Made by a program: the position numbers and the translations under genes. From contig NZ_CP041745.1 of NCBI RefSeq assembly GCF_007556815.1, forward strand, positions 372,001-436,000: a stretch of DNA of 64,000 bases. The letters run 5' to 3'. The notes beneath the pieces were generated by a model, which ran no database searches, had not been told where the DNA came from, and saw nothing but the letters and a program-made list of their open reading frames with translations. Source of the stretch: Paraburkholderia megapolitana. GTDB taxonomy: Bacteria; Pseudomonadota; Gammaproteobacteria; Burkholderiales; Burkholderiaceae. The first letter of the stretch is position 1. Every line of letters starts with the position of its first letter. This document shows positions 45,385 through 54,202 of the stretch, one piece after another.

Positions 45385-45864
45385 ATGGCAGGCATTCTGA
45401 TCATTGCGCACGCTCCGCTCGCTTCCGCGTTACGCGAGTGTGTCGCTCATATTTACGGCGGGCTACCCGCACGCATCGGTGTGATCGATGTGATGCCCAA
45501 CTGCGATCCGACCAATGTCGTCGCGTTCGCGCATGCGGAGATCGACCGGCTCAAGGAAGAGAACGGCGCGCTCGTGCTGACCGACATGTTCGGTGCGACG
45601 CCGTCGAACATCGCCGGCAATCTCGCGTCGCTGCCCGACGTGCGTGTGCTGGCCGGCGTGAACCTGGCGATGCTGGTGCGCGCCGTCTGTTATCGCGCCA
45701 CGCCGCTCGACACGCTCGTCGACAAGGCGCTCGCCGGCGCGACCAAGGGCATTCACGCGATCACGCCGGGCACACCGGCCGCGGCTTCGATGGGCAGCCC
45801 GTGCGACTGTGTGGCGACTGCGCAGCCCGAGGCCGCGATCGCACAGAAAAGCACCACCCCGTAG
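45385..45864 (+). CDS. PTS mannose/fructose-type EIIA component
   Basis: This 159-residue protein matches the EIIA-Man fold: MAGILIIAHAPLASAL with the phospho-accepting His9, then ALVLTDMFGATPSN and LAGVNLAML. HPr and EI follow, but no EIIB or EIIC is found nearby. In Betaproteobacteria such incomplete systems are regulatory, often linked to carbon storage or virulence control rather than sugar import. The tail after residue ~135 is low-complexity. I chose ATG 45385, at the start of the fold. Confidence 0.9.
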   Translation: MAGILIIAHAPLASALRECVAHIYGGLPARIGVIDVMPNCDPTNVVAFAHAEIDRLKEENGALVLTDMFGATPSNIAGNLASLPDVRVLAGVNLAMLVRAVCYRATPLDTLVDKALAGATKGIHAITPGTPAAASMGSPCDCVATAQPEAAIAQKSTTP

Positions 45865-45915
45865 TACCGTCACCATTTCGTTTTTAACAATACAACCTGC
45901 GCTTCGGACGATTAC

Positions 45916-46185
45916 ATGCTGCAACAGGAAACGACCATCGTGAACAAGCTGGGGTTGCATGCGCGTGCCTCGGCCAAGCTGACGCAACTGGCAGGCAACT
46001 ATCAGTCGGAAATATGGATGAGCCGCAACGGTCGGCGCATCAACGCGAAGAGCATCATGGGCGTGATGATGCTGGCAGCAGGCATCGGTAGTACCGTGCT
46101 GATCGAAACCGAAGGCACGGACGAAAAAGATGCGATGGACGCGCTACTGAAGCTGATTGCCGACAAGTTCGGCGAGGGCCAGTAA
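45916..46185 (+). CDS. ptsH: Phosphocarrier protein HPr
   Basis: HPr carries phosphate from EI to EIIA. The 89-residue protein has the catalytic His15 in GLHARAS and the regulatory Ser46 in KSIMGVMML, a target for HPr kinase in many Proteobacteria. It follows the EIIA gene by 51 bases. A Rho-independent terminator separates it from ptsI, which therefore also has its own promoter (TATAAT at 46338). Confidence 0.96.
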   Translation: MLQQETTIVNKLGLHARASAKLTQLAGNYQSEIWMSRNGRRINAKSIMGVMMLAAGIGSTVLIETEGTDEKDAMDALLKLIADKFGEGQ

Positions 46186-46217
46186 TCCGCCGGTCTCGAT
46201 GCGTGTACTACGCAAGA

Positions 46218-46246
46218 AAAGCCGCGGCCTGCCGCGGCTTTTTTTA
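46218..46246 (+). terminator. Rho-independent terminator between ptsH and ptsI
   Basis: AAAGCCGCGG pairs with CCGCGGCTTT around CCTG, followed by a run of T, 33 bases after the ptsH stop. Confidence 0.9.
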
Positions 46247-46277
46247 TGGTCTTTTTAGCGCTATTACGCGGGTTTTT

Positions 46278-46298
46278 GCGCAACCTGCGATGTTGCGC
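46278..46298 (+). promoter_or_regulatory. Inverted repeat upstream of ptsI promoter
   Basis: GCGCAAC-N7-GTTGCGC is a perfect inverted repeat, 40 bases before the TATAAT of ptsI; operator or leader element unknown. Confidence 0.35.
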
Positions 46299-46337
46299 CG
46301 CACATCGGCAACGCACGCATGAACGGGCTGCGGAATT

Positions 46338-46343
46338 TATAAT
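46338..46343 (+). promoter_or_regulatory. Candidate -10 box of ptsI
   Basis: A perfect TATAAT lies 70 bases before the ptsI start and after the ptsH terminator. The -35 is not clear. Confidence 0.45.
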
Positions 46344-46412
46344 GGCCGCCGGGGTCTGAGAGCTAGCTCTGCAGCGGTTTGCCGCGGCATTACACAACTA
46401 GAGGAGGTGCGC

Positions 46413-48161
46413 GTGTCTTTCACGCTGCATGGAATTCCCGTGTCACGCGGTATCGCCATCGGGCGGGCTTATCTGATCGCCCCGGCTGCACTCGACGTCG
46501 ACCACTACCTGATCGAACCCGCCCAGATGGAAGGCGAGATCGAGCGTTTTCGCTCGGCCCAGCAACGTGTGCATGTCGAACTCGACGCGCTGCGCGCGGA
46601 TCTCGCCGCCGACGCGCCCAGCGAAATGGGTGCGTTCATCAACGTCCATTCAATGATCCTGAACGACGCGATGCTCGTGCAGGAAACCATCGATCTCGTC
46701 CGCACGCGCCGCTATAACGTCGAATGGGCGCTGACTGAGCAGCTCGAACGTCTGTCGCGTCACTTCGACGATATCGAAGACGAGTACCTGCGCGAACGCA
46801 AGGCCGACATCGAGCAGGTGGTCGAGCGGCTACTGAAAGCGCTTGCCGGCGCATCGCCGTCGCCGCTCGACGGCGTGCATGGCAGCTGCGACGAGATGAT
46901 CGTCGTAGCGCACGACATCGCACCTGCCGACATGATGCAGTTCAAGACGCAGACCTTTCAGGGCTTCGTCACGGACCTGGGCGGCCGTACGTCGCATACG
47001 GCGATCGTCGCGCGCAGCCTTGGCATTCCGGCTGCGGTCGGCGTGCAGCACGCGAGTGCGCTGATTCGCCAGGACGATCTGATCATCGTCGACGGCGATC
47101 ATGGCATCGTGATCGTCGATCCGGCGCCGATCGTGCTCGAAGAGTATTCGTATCGGCAGAGCGAGAAAGCGCTCGAGCAGCGCAAGCTGCAGCGCCTGAA
47201 ATTTTCGCCCACGCAGACGCTGTGCGGCACGCGCATCGAACTGTGCGCGAACATCGAACTGCCCGACGACGCAATCGCGGCCGTCGAAGCCGGCGCGATG
47301 GGCGTCGGGCTGTTTCGCACCGAATTCCTCTTCATGAACACGAAGGACCGCCTGCCTGAAGAGGAAGAGCAGTTCGCCGCCTACCGCCGTGCGGTCGAGC
47401 TGATGAACGGCCTGCCGGTGACAATCCGTACGATCGATGTCGGCGCGGATAAACCGCTCGAATCGATCAGCGGTGGCGACGGGTATGAGACCGCGGCGAA
47501 TCCGGCCCTGGGTCTGCGCGCAATCCGCTGGAGCCTGTCCGAGCCGCAGATGTTCCTCACGCAGCTGCGCGCGATCCTGCGGGCGTCGGCATTCGGTTCG
47601 GTGAAGATTCTGATTCCGATGCTTGCGCACGCGCAGGAAATCGACCAGACGCTCGATCTGATCCGCGAAGCCAAGCGCCAGCTCGATGACGCGGGTCTTG
47701 CCTACAATCCGAACGTGCAGGTCGGCGCGATGATCGAGATTCCGGCTGCGGCGATCGCCTTGCCGCTGTTCCTGAAGCGGCTCGATTTCCTGTCGATCGG
47801 TACCAACGATCTGATCCAGTACACGCTCGCCATCGATCGTGCGGACAACGCGGTCGCGCATCTGTACGATCCGCTGCATCCGGCGGTGCTGCATCTGATC
47901 GCGTTCACGCTGCGCGAAGCGAAGCGCGCCGGCGTACCGGTGTCGGTGTGCGGGGAAATGGCCGGCGACCCGGCGCTGACGCGTCTGCTGCTCGGCATGG
48001 GGCTGACCGAGTTCTCGATGCATCCGAGCCAGTTGCTGGTCGTCAAGCAGGAAGTGCTGCGCTCCCACCTGAAGACGCTCGAGAAGCCGGTGGCCGATGT
48101 GCTGGCCTCGTTCGAACCGGAAGAAGTGCAGGCGGCGCTGAAGCGGGTCGCGGAAATCTGA
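46413..48161 (+). CDS. ptsI: Phosphoenolpyruvate--protein phosphotransferase (PTS Enzyme I)
   Basis: EI takes phosphate from phosphoenolpyruvate and passes it to HPr. The 582-residue protein starts MSFTLHGIPVSRGIAIGRAY. It has the phospho-histidine motif GGRTSHTAIVAR near residue 190, the PEP-utilising MGVGLFRTEFLFMN and a C-terminal GMGLTEFSMHPSQL. I chose GTG 46413, 5 bases after GAGGAGG; GTG 46407 lies within that ribosome site. It has its own TATAAT promoter element. Together with ptsH and the EIIA gene it forms a regulatory phosphorelay. Confidence 0.95.
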   Translation: MSFTLHGIPVSRGIAIGRAYLIAPAALDVDHYLIEPAQMEGEIERFRSAQQRVHVELDALRADLAADAPSEMGAFINVHSMILNDAMLVQETIDLVRTRRYNVEWALTEQLERLSRHFDDIEDEYLRERKADIEQVVERLLKALAGASPSPLDGVHGSCDEMIVVAHDIAPADMMQFKTQTFQGFVTDLGGRTSHTAIVARSLGIPAAVGVQHASALIRQDDLIIVDGDHGIVIVDPAPIVLEEYSYRQSEKALEQRKLQRLKFSPTQTLCGTRIELCANIELPDDAIAAVEAGAMGVGLFRTEFLFMNTKDRLPEEEEQFAAYRRAVELMNGLPVTIRTIDVGADKPLESISGGDGYETAANPALGLRAIRWSLSEPQMFLTQLRAILRASAFGSVKILIPMLAHAQEIDQTLDLIREAKRQLDDAGLAYNPNVQVGAMIEIPAAAIALPLFLKRLDFLSIGTNDLIQYTLAIDRADNAVAHLYDPLHPAVLHLIAFTLREAKRAGVPVSVCGEMAGDPALTRLLLGMGLTEFSMHPSQLLVVKQEVLRSHLKTLEKPVADVLASFEPEEVQAALKRVAEI

Positions 48162-48197
48162 GTACGCGTTTTGCGCAAAACCTCTCGCGCGCAACCC

Positions 48198-48959
48198 TCA
48201 GGCGATACGATGCCGTCCGCCGCACACCGGGCAATCCGGTTGCCGCGCGATGCGCATCGTGTTCCATTCCATCCGCAGTGAGTCGAGCATCATCAGCCGG
48301 CCGGTGAGCGTCGTGCCGACCCCGGCGATCACGCGCAGGGCCTCGGCGGCCTGCATCGCACCGATGATGCCGACCGTCGGCGCAAAGACCCCCATCGTCG
48401 AACACGCCACTTCTTCGAACGGTTGATCTTCGGGGAAGATGCACGCGTAGCACGGCGATGCGTCGTCGCGGAAATCGAACGTGCTGATCTGACCATCGAA
48501 GCGCAACGCCGCGCCCGACACGAGCGGCACGCGATGCGCGACGCACGCGCGATTGATTGCGTGGCGGGTCGCGAAGTTATCCGTGCAGTCGAGCACGACA
48601 GTGGCATGCGGCACGGCTGTGTCGAGCCACGCATCGTCTGCTCGCGCCGTTACCGCGTTCACTACGACATCCGGATTCAACTGACCGATCGCATCGCGTC
48701 CTGACTCGACCTTGCTGCGTCCCACCGACGCCGTGACGTGCAGGATCTGGCGTTGCAGGTTGGTCAGATCGACGGTATCGGCGTCGACGAGCGTGAGCTG
48801 TCCGACACCCGCTGCGGCCAGATACATCGCTGCCGGCGATCCGAGCCCGCCCGCACCGACGACGATCGCGTGCGCATCGAGAAAGCGCTGCTGCGCCTCG
48901 ATGCCGAGTTCGTCGACAAGGATGTGGCGGGAATAGCGGAGGAGTTGATCGTCGTTCAT
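48198..48959 (-). CDS. moeB: HesA/MoeB/ThiF-family adenylyltransferase
   Basis: The 253-residue E1-like enzyme adenylates the C-terminus of a sulfur-carrier protein (MoaD or ThiS). Seen: the nucleotide-binding VVGAGGLGSPAAMYLAAAGV near residue 33, DLTNLQRQILH, and a CxxC pair PCYACIF with its partner CPVCGG at the C-terminus as the zinc site. I chose ATG 48959; family members begin NDDQLLRYSRHI. Whether it serves MoaD or ThiS cannot be decided here. It is the next gene downstream of ctpA on the minus strand. Confidence 0.9.
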   Translation of the reverse strand: MNDDQLLRYSRHILVDELGIEAQQRFLDAHAIVVGAGGLGSPAAMYLAAAGVGQLTLVDADTVDLTNLQRQILHVTASVGRSKVESGRDAIGQLNPDVVVNAVTARADDAWLDTAVPHATVVLDCTDNFATRHAINRACVAHRVPLVSGAALRFDGQISTFDFRDDASPCYACIFPEDQPFEEVACSTMGVFAPTVGIIGAMQAAEALRVIAGVGTTLTGRLMMLDSLRMEWNTMRIARQPDCPVCGGRHRIA

Positions 48960-49048
48960 GGCGGGGCGCGTTGTCGTTATCGTTATTCTAGTCGCGCGGG
49001 AGAAGTGTCTTCGCAGCGTGCGCTGCGAAGACACGGCAGGCTGAAGCG

Positions 49049-50620
49049 TTACTTGCCTTGCGAGGCCGGCACCGGTGCCGACGCGGGCGTCGCTGCTCCC
49101 GGCGTAACCGGCAGCGCAGGCTTCACGGCGACTGGCGCAGAAGCCGACTGGGCCGGCTTGTTCTGCGCGAGCCGGCGTTCCATGGCCGACTTCGATTCCT
49201 GCACCGGCTTGCCTTCCAGCTTGTTCAGCGCCTGTTGCAGCATGAAGTCGTCGGTGGAACCGAACTCGATCGGCTTGCGATCGCGGTCCTTCTGGCGTTG
49301 CTCCGGCGTCTTCTTGTCGTTCTGCTCTTCAAGCAGACGCAACTGGTCCATGCGTTCCTGTTCGCGCTGGTCTTCTTCCTTCTTCTCGTTCGGATCCTGC
49401 GTGTTCGCAAGGTGGTTCGAGTAGTCGACTTCGCGCGTGACGAGTGCGTCGTCCGGATCGCCTTCCGCGTATTGATCGACCGCGATGTCCGGGCGGATAC
49501 CCTTGTTCTGGATCGAACGACCGCTCGGCGTGTAGTAGTACGCCGTGGTGAGGCGCAGGGCGGTGTCGGCGGTCATCGGGCGGACCGTCTGCACCGAACC
49601 CTTACCGAAGGTCGTCTTGCCGACGATCAGCGCACGGTGTTGATCCTGCAGCGCACCCGCGACGATTTCGGAGGCCGACGCCGAGTAGGCGTTGGTCAGC
49701 ACGATCATCGGTACGGTCTTGAAGATTGGCGGCAGATCCTTCAGCGGATCGCTGTCGAACGAAGGCAGGCGGTAGTTATCGTAGTTGTCGCGATACACCT
49801 GCTTCGAATCCGGGATCTGGCCGTTCGTCGAGACGACGACCGAATCCGGCGGCAGGAACGCACCGGCCACGCCGACCGCGCTTTGCAGCAGACCGCCACC
49901 GTTATTGCGCAGATCGAGAATCAGGCCCTTCAGGTTCGGCTGCTGGCGCGCGAGGTCCCTGAGCTTGGCGGCGAGATCAGGCGTCGTGCGTTCCTGGAAG
50001 CTCGTGATGCGGATATAGCCGTAGCCCGGCGCGGGGATCTTCATCTTCACGCTTTGCACGTTGATGATCGCGCGTGTCACCGTGAGCGGGAACGTGCGGT
50101 CGTCGGTCTTGCGGAAGATGGTCAGCGTGACCTTGGTGCCCGGGTCGCCGCGCATCTGCTTGACCGCCTGGTCGAGCGTCATGCCGCGGACCGGCTTGTC
50201 GTTGATGCGCGTGATGAGATCGCCCGGACGGATGCCGGCGCGGAACGCGGGCGTGTCCTCGATCGGCGAGATCACCTTGATCAGCCCGTCTTCCGATGAA
50301 ATTTCGATGCCGAGACCCGCGAAGCGGCCCTTGGTCTGCTCCTGCAGTTCCTGGTAATCGGTCTTGTCGAGATACGACGAGTGCGGATCGAGACTCGCGA
50401 CCATCCCCTTGATCGCCGCGGTAAGCAGCTTCTTGTCGTCGACCGGTTCGACGTACTCATGCTTGATCTGTCCGAATACTTCGGCGAAGAGACGGAGCTG
50501 GTCGAGCGGCAGCGGGGCAGAGGCGGCTTGCTGGGCGGAGGCGGACAGTTGCAGCGTGGCAAACACGCCGGTGGCAAGGCCCGCAGCGATCAGGCCGATG
50601 TTTTTCAGATTCTTTCGCAT
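49049..50620 (-). CDS. S41-family C-terminal processing peptidase
   Basis: This 523-residue periplasmic serine protease of the CtpA/Prc family has a signal peptide ending near residue 29. A PDZ domain lies near 90-175 (ISPIEDTPAFRAGIRPGDLI) and the peptidase domain follows. The Ser-Lys dyad is in NAYSASASEIVAGAL and KTTFGKGSVQ. A C-terminal tail rich in Gln, Glu, Lys and Pro (after ~400) ends with an Ala/Pro-rich stretch. Substrates include murein-related proteins in other bacteria. Encoded downstream of gpmA on the same strand. Confidence 0.92.
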   Translation of the reverse strand: MRKNLKNIGLIAAGLATGVFATLQLSASAQQAASAPLPLDQLRLFAEVFGQIKHEYVEPVDDKKLLTAAIKGMVASLDPHSSYLDKTDYQELQEQTKGRFAGLGIEISSEDGLIKVISPIEDTPAFRAGIRPGDLITRINDKPVRGMTLDQAVKQMRGDPGTKVTLTIFRKTDDRTFPLTVTRAIINVQSVKMKIPAPGYGYIRITSFQERTTPDLAAKLRDLARQQPNLKGLILDLRNNGGGLLQSAVGVAGAFLPPDSVVVSTNGQIPDSKQVYRDNYDNYRLPSFDSDPLKDLPPIFKTVPMIVLTNAYSASASEIVAGALQDQHRALIVGKTTFGKGSVQTVRPMTADTALRLTTAYYYTPSGRSIQNKGIRPDIAVDQYAEGDPDDALVTREVDYSNHLANTQDPNEKKEEDQREQERMDQLRLLEEQNDKKTPEQRQKDRDRKPIEFGSTDDFMLQQALNKLEGKPVQESKSAMERRLAQNKPAQSASAPVAVKPALPVTPGAATPASAPVPASQGK

Positions 50621-50800
50621 AGAGTGGGGCAGTCGGGAGCGCGTGGCAGCGTCAGGTAGAAAGCGACGGACAAGTATAACTGCACACCTGCCCAGGCTGT
50701 GAGCGGTGACGCAATCGCGGTTCGACAGTCGCTGTCGAGGGTGGTTCGGGCTTCGGGCGCGGTTGTGCCAAAGAAATGTGCGGTAACGGTCGGGCGGGTG

Positions 50801-50829
50801 GCGCGGCGGTGTACGGCGAGCCGCCGCGC
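50801..50829 (-). terminator. GC-rich hairpin after gpmA, weak terminator candidate
   Basis: GCGCGGCGG pairs perfectly with CCGCCGCGC around an 11-base loop just after the gpmA stop. No T-run follows on the minus strand. Confidence 0.4.
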
Positions 50830-50836
50830 CTCGCGA

Positions 50837-51583
50837 TCAACCCGCCTTGCCCTGCTTCGCGACCGCGGCCTGCGCCTGCGCGATCGCTTCCTGGTCGCCG
50901 AGGTAGTAGTGCGTGAGCGGCTTCAGGTTCTCGTCGAGTTCATAGACGAGCGGGATCCCGTTCGGAATGTTCAGGCCGACGATATCGTTGTCCGAAATAC
51001 CGTCGAGGTACTTGATCAGCGCGCGCAGCGAGTTGCCGTGCGCCGCGATCAGCACCTTGCGGCCCGACTTGACGGCCGGCGCAATCGATTCGTTCCAGAT
51101 CGGCAGCACGCGTGCGACCGTGTCCTTCAGGCACTCGGTGAGCGGCAGATCGGCGTGCGGCACCTTCGTGTAGCGCGGGTCGGCGTAGGCGGTGCGCTCG
51201 TCGGACGGTTCGAGTGCGGGCGGCGGCGTGTCGTAGCTGCGGCGCCAGACCAGCACCTGCTCGTCGCCGTACTTCGCCGCGGTTTCGGCCTTGTTCAGCC
51301 CCGACAGCGCGCCGTAATGGCGCTCGTTCAGACGCCACGAATGCACGACCGGCAGATACATCAGGTCCATCTGATCCTGCACGTGCCAGAGCGTACGGAT
51401 CGCGCGCTTCAGCACGGATGTGTAGGCGATATCGAACGTGTAGCCCGATTCCTTCAGCAGGACGCCGGCTTGCTGCGCCTCGCGGTTACCCTGCTCGGTC
51501 AGGTCGACGTCGACCCAGCCGGTGAAGCGGTTTTCCTTGTTCCACGTCGATTCGCCGTGGCGGATGAGAACGAGTTTGTACAT
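50837..51583 (-). CDS. gpmA: 2,3-bisphosphoglycerate-dependent phosphoglycerate mutase
   Basis: GpmA interconverts 3- and 2-phosphoglycerate in glycolysis. The 248-residue protein has the phospho-histidine motif [16 protein letters not shown] with His9, the [12 protein letters not shown] segment and the second catalytic His in [10 protein letters not shown]. Length and motifs match the dPGM family. It is divergent from the rhodanese-grxC-secB genes, the usual Burkholderia arrangement. Confidence 0.96.
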   Translation of the reverse strand: MYKLVLIRHGESTWNKENRFTGWVDVDLTEQGNREAQQAGVLLKESGYTFDIAYTSVLKRAIRTLWHVQDQMDLMYLPVVHSWRLNERHYGALSGLNKAETAAKYGDEQVLVWRRSYDTPPPALEPSDERTAYADPRYTKVPHADLPLTECLKDTVARVLPIWNESIAPAVKSGRKVLIAAHGNSLRALIKYLDGISDNDIVGLNIPNGIPLVYELDENLKPLTHYYLGDQEAIAQAQAAVAKQGKAG

Positions 51584-51668
51584 GGTGCCGGTCGGTAGTA
51601 AGGAAGCGGTAAAGCGTCGGGCCGAGGTGCCGAAAGCGGACGGTCGTATCGGCGACAGGCGGTTATTT

Positions 51669-51674
51669 TATAAT
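51669..51674 (+). promoter_or_regulatory. Candidate -10 box for the rhodanese-grxC operon
   Basis: A perfect TATAAT lies 47 bases before GTG 51721. It overlaps the ATG at 51673, which argues against that ATG being the start of the rhodanese gene. Confidence 0.5.
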
Positions 51675-51720
51675 GGCTGGATTCTCCTTTTCGATTTCTC
51701 TCTTTTTCGGCGGATTTTCC

Positions 51721-52146
51721 GTGAAGTTTTTCACCGATTACACAAACCTTGTACTCATCGCGATCGTCCTCATTTCTGGTGGGTTGCTCCTGTGGCCGGC
51801 GCTCAGCCGCCGTGGCCGCGGCGGCGTTACCGCCGGCGAAGCCACGCAGCTGATCAACCGGCGCAACGCCGTGGTCGTCGATCTGCGTTCGGCGGCGGAT
51901 TTCGCGACCGGTCATCTGCCGTCGGCACGCCATGTCGAATTTGCCGAATTGCAGGCGAAGGTTGGCCAGCTTGTGAAGAACAAGAACAATCCGGTGCTGC
52001 TGGTGTGTCAGACTGGCCAGCAGTCGAACAAGGCGGTGCGCGTCGTGCAGGATGCGGGTTACGCCGAAGTCCATGTTCTGCAGGGCGGTCTCAACGCCTG
52101 GCAGCAGGCCGGCATGCCGGTCGTGAAGCAAGGAGCTGCAAAGTGA
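51721..52146 (+). CDS. Membrane-anchored rhodanese-like protein
   Basis: This 141-residue protein has an N-terminal membrane helix (residues 8-26) followed by a rhodanese domain. The active-site loop is CQTGQQS with Cys96. Rhodaneses move sulfane sulfur; the substrate here is unknown. I chose GTG 51721 (MKFFTDYTNL) because the in-frame ATG at 51673 lies inside the TATAAT element. The stop overlaps the grxC start by 4 bases, so the two are coupled. Confidence 0.87.
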   Translation: MKFFTDYTNLVLIAIVLISGGLLLWPALSRRGRGGVTAGEATQLINRRNAVVVDLRSAADFATGHLPSARHVEFAELQAKVGQLVKNKNNPVLLVCQTGQQSNKAVRVVQDAGYAEVHVLQGGLNAWQQAGMPVVKQGAAK

Positions 52147-52406
52147 ACAAAGTGATCATGTACAGCACGCAGGTGTGTCCGTATTGCCAGATGGCCGAAC
52201 GTCTTTTAAAGTCGCGCGGCGTCGAGCATGTTGAAAAAGTGCTCATCGACAAGGATCCGACCCGGCGCGAAGAAATGATGACGCGTACCGGCCGGCGTAC
52301 GGTGCCGCAGGTATTCATCGGCGACACACATGTGGGCGGTTACGATGATCTTTCCGCGCTCGACCGCAAGGGCGGTCTGACGCCGCTGCTGGAAGTCGCC
52401 GCTTAA
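52143..52406 (+). CDS. grxC: Glutaredoxin 3
   Basis: GrxC reduces disulfides with glutathione. The 87-residue protein has the dithiol motif CPYC at 12-15, the TVPQVFIG cis-Pro segment and the GGYDDL glutathione-binding motif. It starts with GTG and overlaps the rhodanese stop (GTGA). secB follows 151 bases downstream; the trio is conserved in Burkholderia. The glutathione for it comes from gshA/gshB at 43-45 kb. Confidence 0.95.
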   Translation: MNKVIMYSTQVCPYCQMAERLLKSRGVEHVEKVLIDKDPTRREEMMTRTGRRTVPQVFIGDTHVGGYDDLSALDRKGGLTPLLEVAA

Positions 52407-52557
52407 GCGTCCGGTCGACGCGGTGCCAGACGACCCGGCGGCGCGGCGCGAGAGCCGGTCCTGTCGGGCCCCGTAACGGGGCGGCGTAGCAGTACACCGA
52501 ACTGGCGGACCATGGAAACATGGCCCGCCGCAACTACATTCAGGGAATCACTTAATC

Positions 52558-53028
52558 ATGTCCGACGAGAATAACCAGCCGTTCTTCAACATCCAGCGTG
52601 TCTACTTGAAGGACATGTCGCTCGAGCAACCGAACTCGCCGGCCATCTTCCTCGAACAGGAAATGCCGTCGGTCGAGGTCGAAGTCGACGTGAAGGCCGA
52701 ACGCCTCGCAGAAAGCGTGTTCGAAATCCTCGTTACCGGCACCGTGACCGCCAAGGTTTCGGACAAGGTCGCGTTCCTGATCGAAGCGAAGCAGGCTGGC
52801 ATTTTCGACATCCGCAACATTCCGGCAGAACAGGTCGATCCGCTCGTCGGCATCGCTTGCCCGACCATCCTGTTCCCGTATCTGCGCTCGAACATCGCCG
52901 ACGCGATCACCCGCGCAGGTTTCCCGCCCATCCATCTCGCCGAAATCAACTTCCAGGCGCTCTACGAGCAGCGTCTCGCGCAGATTGCGTCGCAGGAAAG
53001 CGCGGCGCAAAGCACCGCGAAACACTGA
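52558..53028 (+). CDS. secB: Protein-export chaperone SecB
   Basis: SecB is a tetrameric cytoplasmic chaperone that keeps preproteins unfolded and hands them to SecA. The 156-residue protein has [16 protein letters not shown] at 13-28, the [10 protein letters not shown] strand and the acidic SecA-binding loop. A hallmark [16 protein letters not shown] lies near residue 100 and [15 protein letters not shown] near 122. Length and sequence match the family. gpsA follows closely. Confidence 0.97.
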   Translation: MSDENNQPFFNIQRVYLKDMSLEQPNSPAIFLEQEMPSVEVEVDVKAERLAESVFEILVTGTVTAKVSDKVAFLIEAKQAGIFDIRNIPAEQVDPLVGIACPTILFPYLRSNIADAITRAGFPPIHLAEINFQALYEQRLAQIASQESAAQSTAKH

Positions 53029-53049
53029 CGCTCGCGCACGGTGCCGGGT

Positions 53050-54048
53050 ATGAAGGTTGCCGTCCTCGGCGCCGGTGCATGGGGCACCGCACTCGCCGGC
53101 CATCTGGCCGCGCGGCACGATGCGGTGCTCTGGGCGCGCGACAGCGCGCTCGTCGCCGAACTCTCCACAGCACATGAAAACGCCCACTATCTAGCGGGCG
53201 TTGCTTTGCCGCGCGCGCTGCGCTACGAAACGCAGCTTGCCGCCGCGCTCGCGCACGGCGCCGCTGACGACGCGTTGTGTGTCGTCGCGACGCCGGTTGC
53301 GGGGCTGCGCGGACTGCTGCGCGCGATGCGCGATGCGGCGGCGGTACCGGCGCATATCGTGTGGCTGTGTAAGGGTTTCGATGCGGACACGCAGCGTTTG
53401 CCGCATCAGGTCGTGGCAGAAGAGCTTGCCGGTCATCCGAGTAACGGCGTGCTGTCGGGTCCGAGCTTCGCGCGCGAAGTGGCGCAGGGCTTGCCCGTTG
53501 CATTGACGGTGGCGAGTACGTCGGCGCAGTGTCGCGAGCGCACCGTCGCTGCGTTTCATCACGGCGCGATGCGCATCTATACCGGCGACGACGTCGTCGG
53601 CGTCGAAGTGGGCGGCGCGGTCAAGAACGTGCTGGCTATTGCCACCGGCATTGCCGACGGTCTGGGCCTCGGGCTCAATGCGCGCGCGGCGCTGATCACG
53701 CGCGGTCTGGCGGAAATGTCGCGTCTCGGCGCGACGCTCGGCGGCCGCACGGAAACGTTCACCGGTCTGACCGGGCTCGGCGATCTGATTCTCACCGCTA
53801 CCGGCGATCTCTCGCGCAACCGGACAGTCGGTATGCAGCTTGCGGCGGGTCGTCCGCTCGACGCGATTCTCGGCACCCTCGGCCACGTCGCGGAAGGCGT
53901 GCGCTGCGCGCAGGCCGTGCTAGCCATCGCCAATGCGCACGGCATCGACATGCCGATCACGCAGGCGGTGTGCGCGGTACTGTTCGAAGGCGTCGCACCG
54001 CGCGATGCGGTCAGTGCGCTGTTGCGGCGCGACGCGAAGGCCGAGTAA
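53050..54048 (+). CDS. gpsA: NAD(P)-dependent glycerol-3-phosphate dehydrogenase
   Basis: GpsA reduces dihydroxyacetone phosphate to glycerol-3-phosphate for phospholipid synthesis. The 332-residue protein has the Rossmann motif GAGAWGT at residues 7-13. The substrate-site segment is [12 protein letters not shown], and the catalytic Lys lies in [18 protein letters not shown] chose ATG 53050 at the start of the Rossmann fold; GTG 53041 is an in-frame alternative. It follows secB by 21 bases. Confidence 0.95.
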   Translation: MKVAVLGAGAWGTALAGHLAARHDAVLWARDSALVAELSTAHENAHYLAGVALPRALRYETQLAAALAHGAADDALCVVATPVAGLRGLLRAMRDAAAVPAHIVWLCKGFDADTQRLPHQVVAEELAGHPSNGVLSGPSFAREVAQGLPVALTVASTSAQCRERTVAAFHHGAMRIYTGDDVVGVEVGGAVKNVLAIATGIADGLGLGLNARAALITRGLAEMSRLGATLGGRTETFTGLTGLGDLILTATGDLSRNRTVGMQLAAGRPLDAILGTLGHVAEGVRCAQAVLAIANAHGIDMPITQAVCAVLFEGVAPRDAVSALLRRDAKAE

Positions 54049-54202
54049 GGAGGTCCGCGGCTTATGCGGCATGGCTGCATGACCCGGACTCTCGAATGTC
54101 ATCGTGCCGCGGTAGGTTCATAACACCGTACTATCGGTGTGTATCCTTTGGCCCGATCGACACCCCTGACCGATCGGCGACAAGAACCTCCTGTTTTTCG
54201 CA

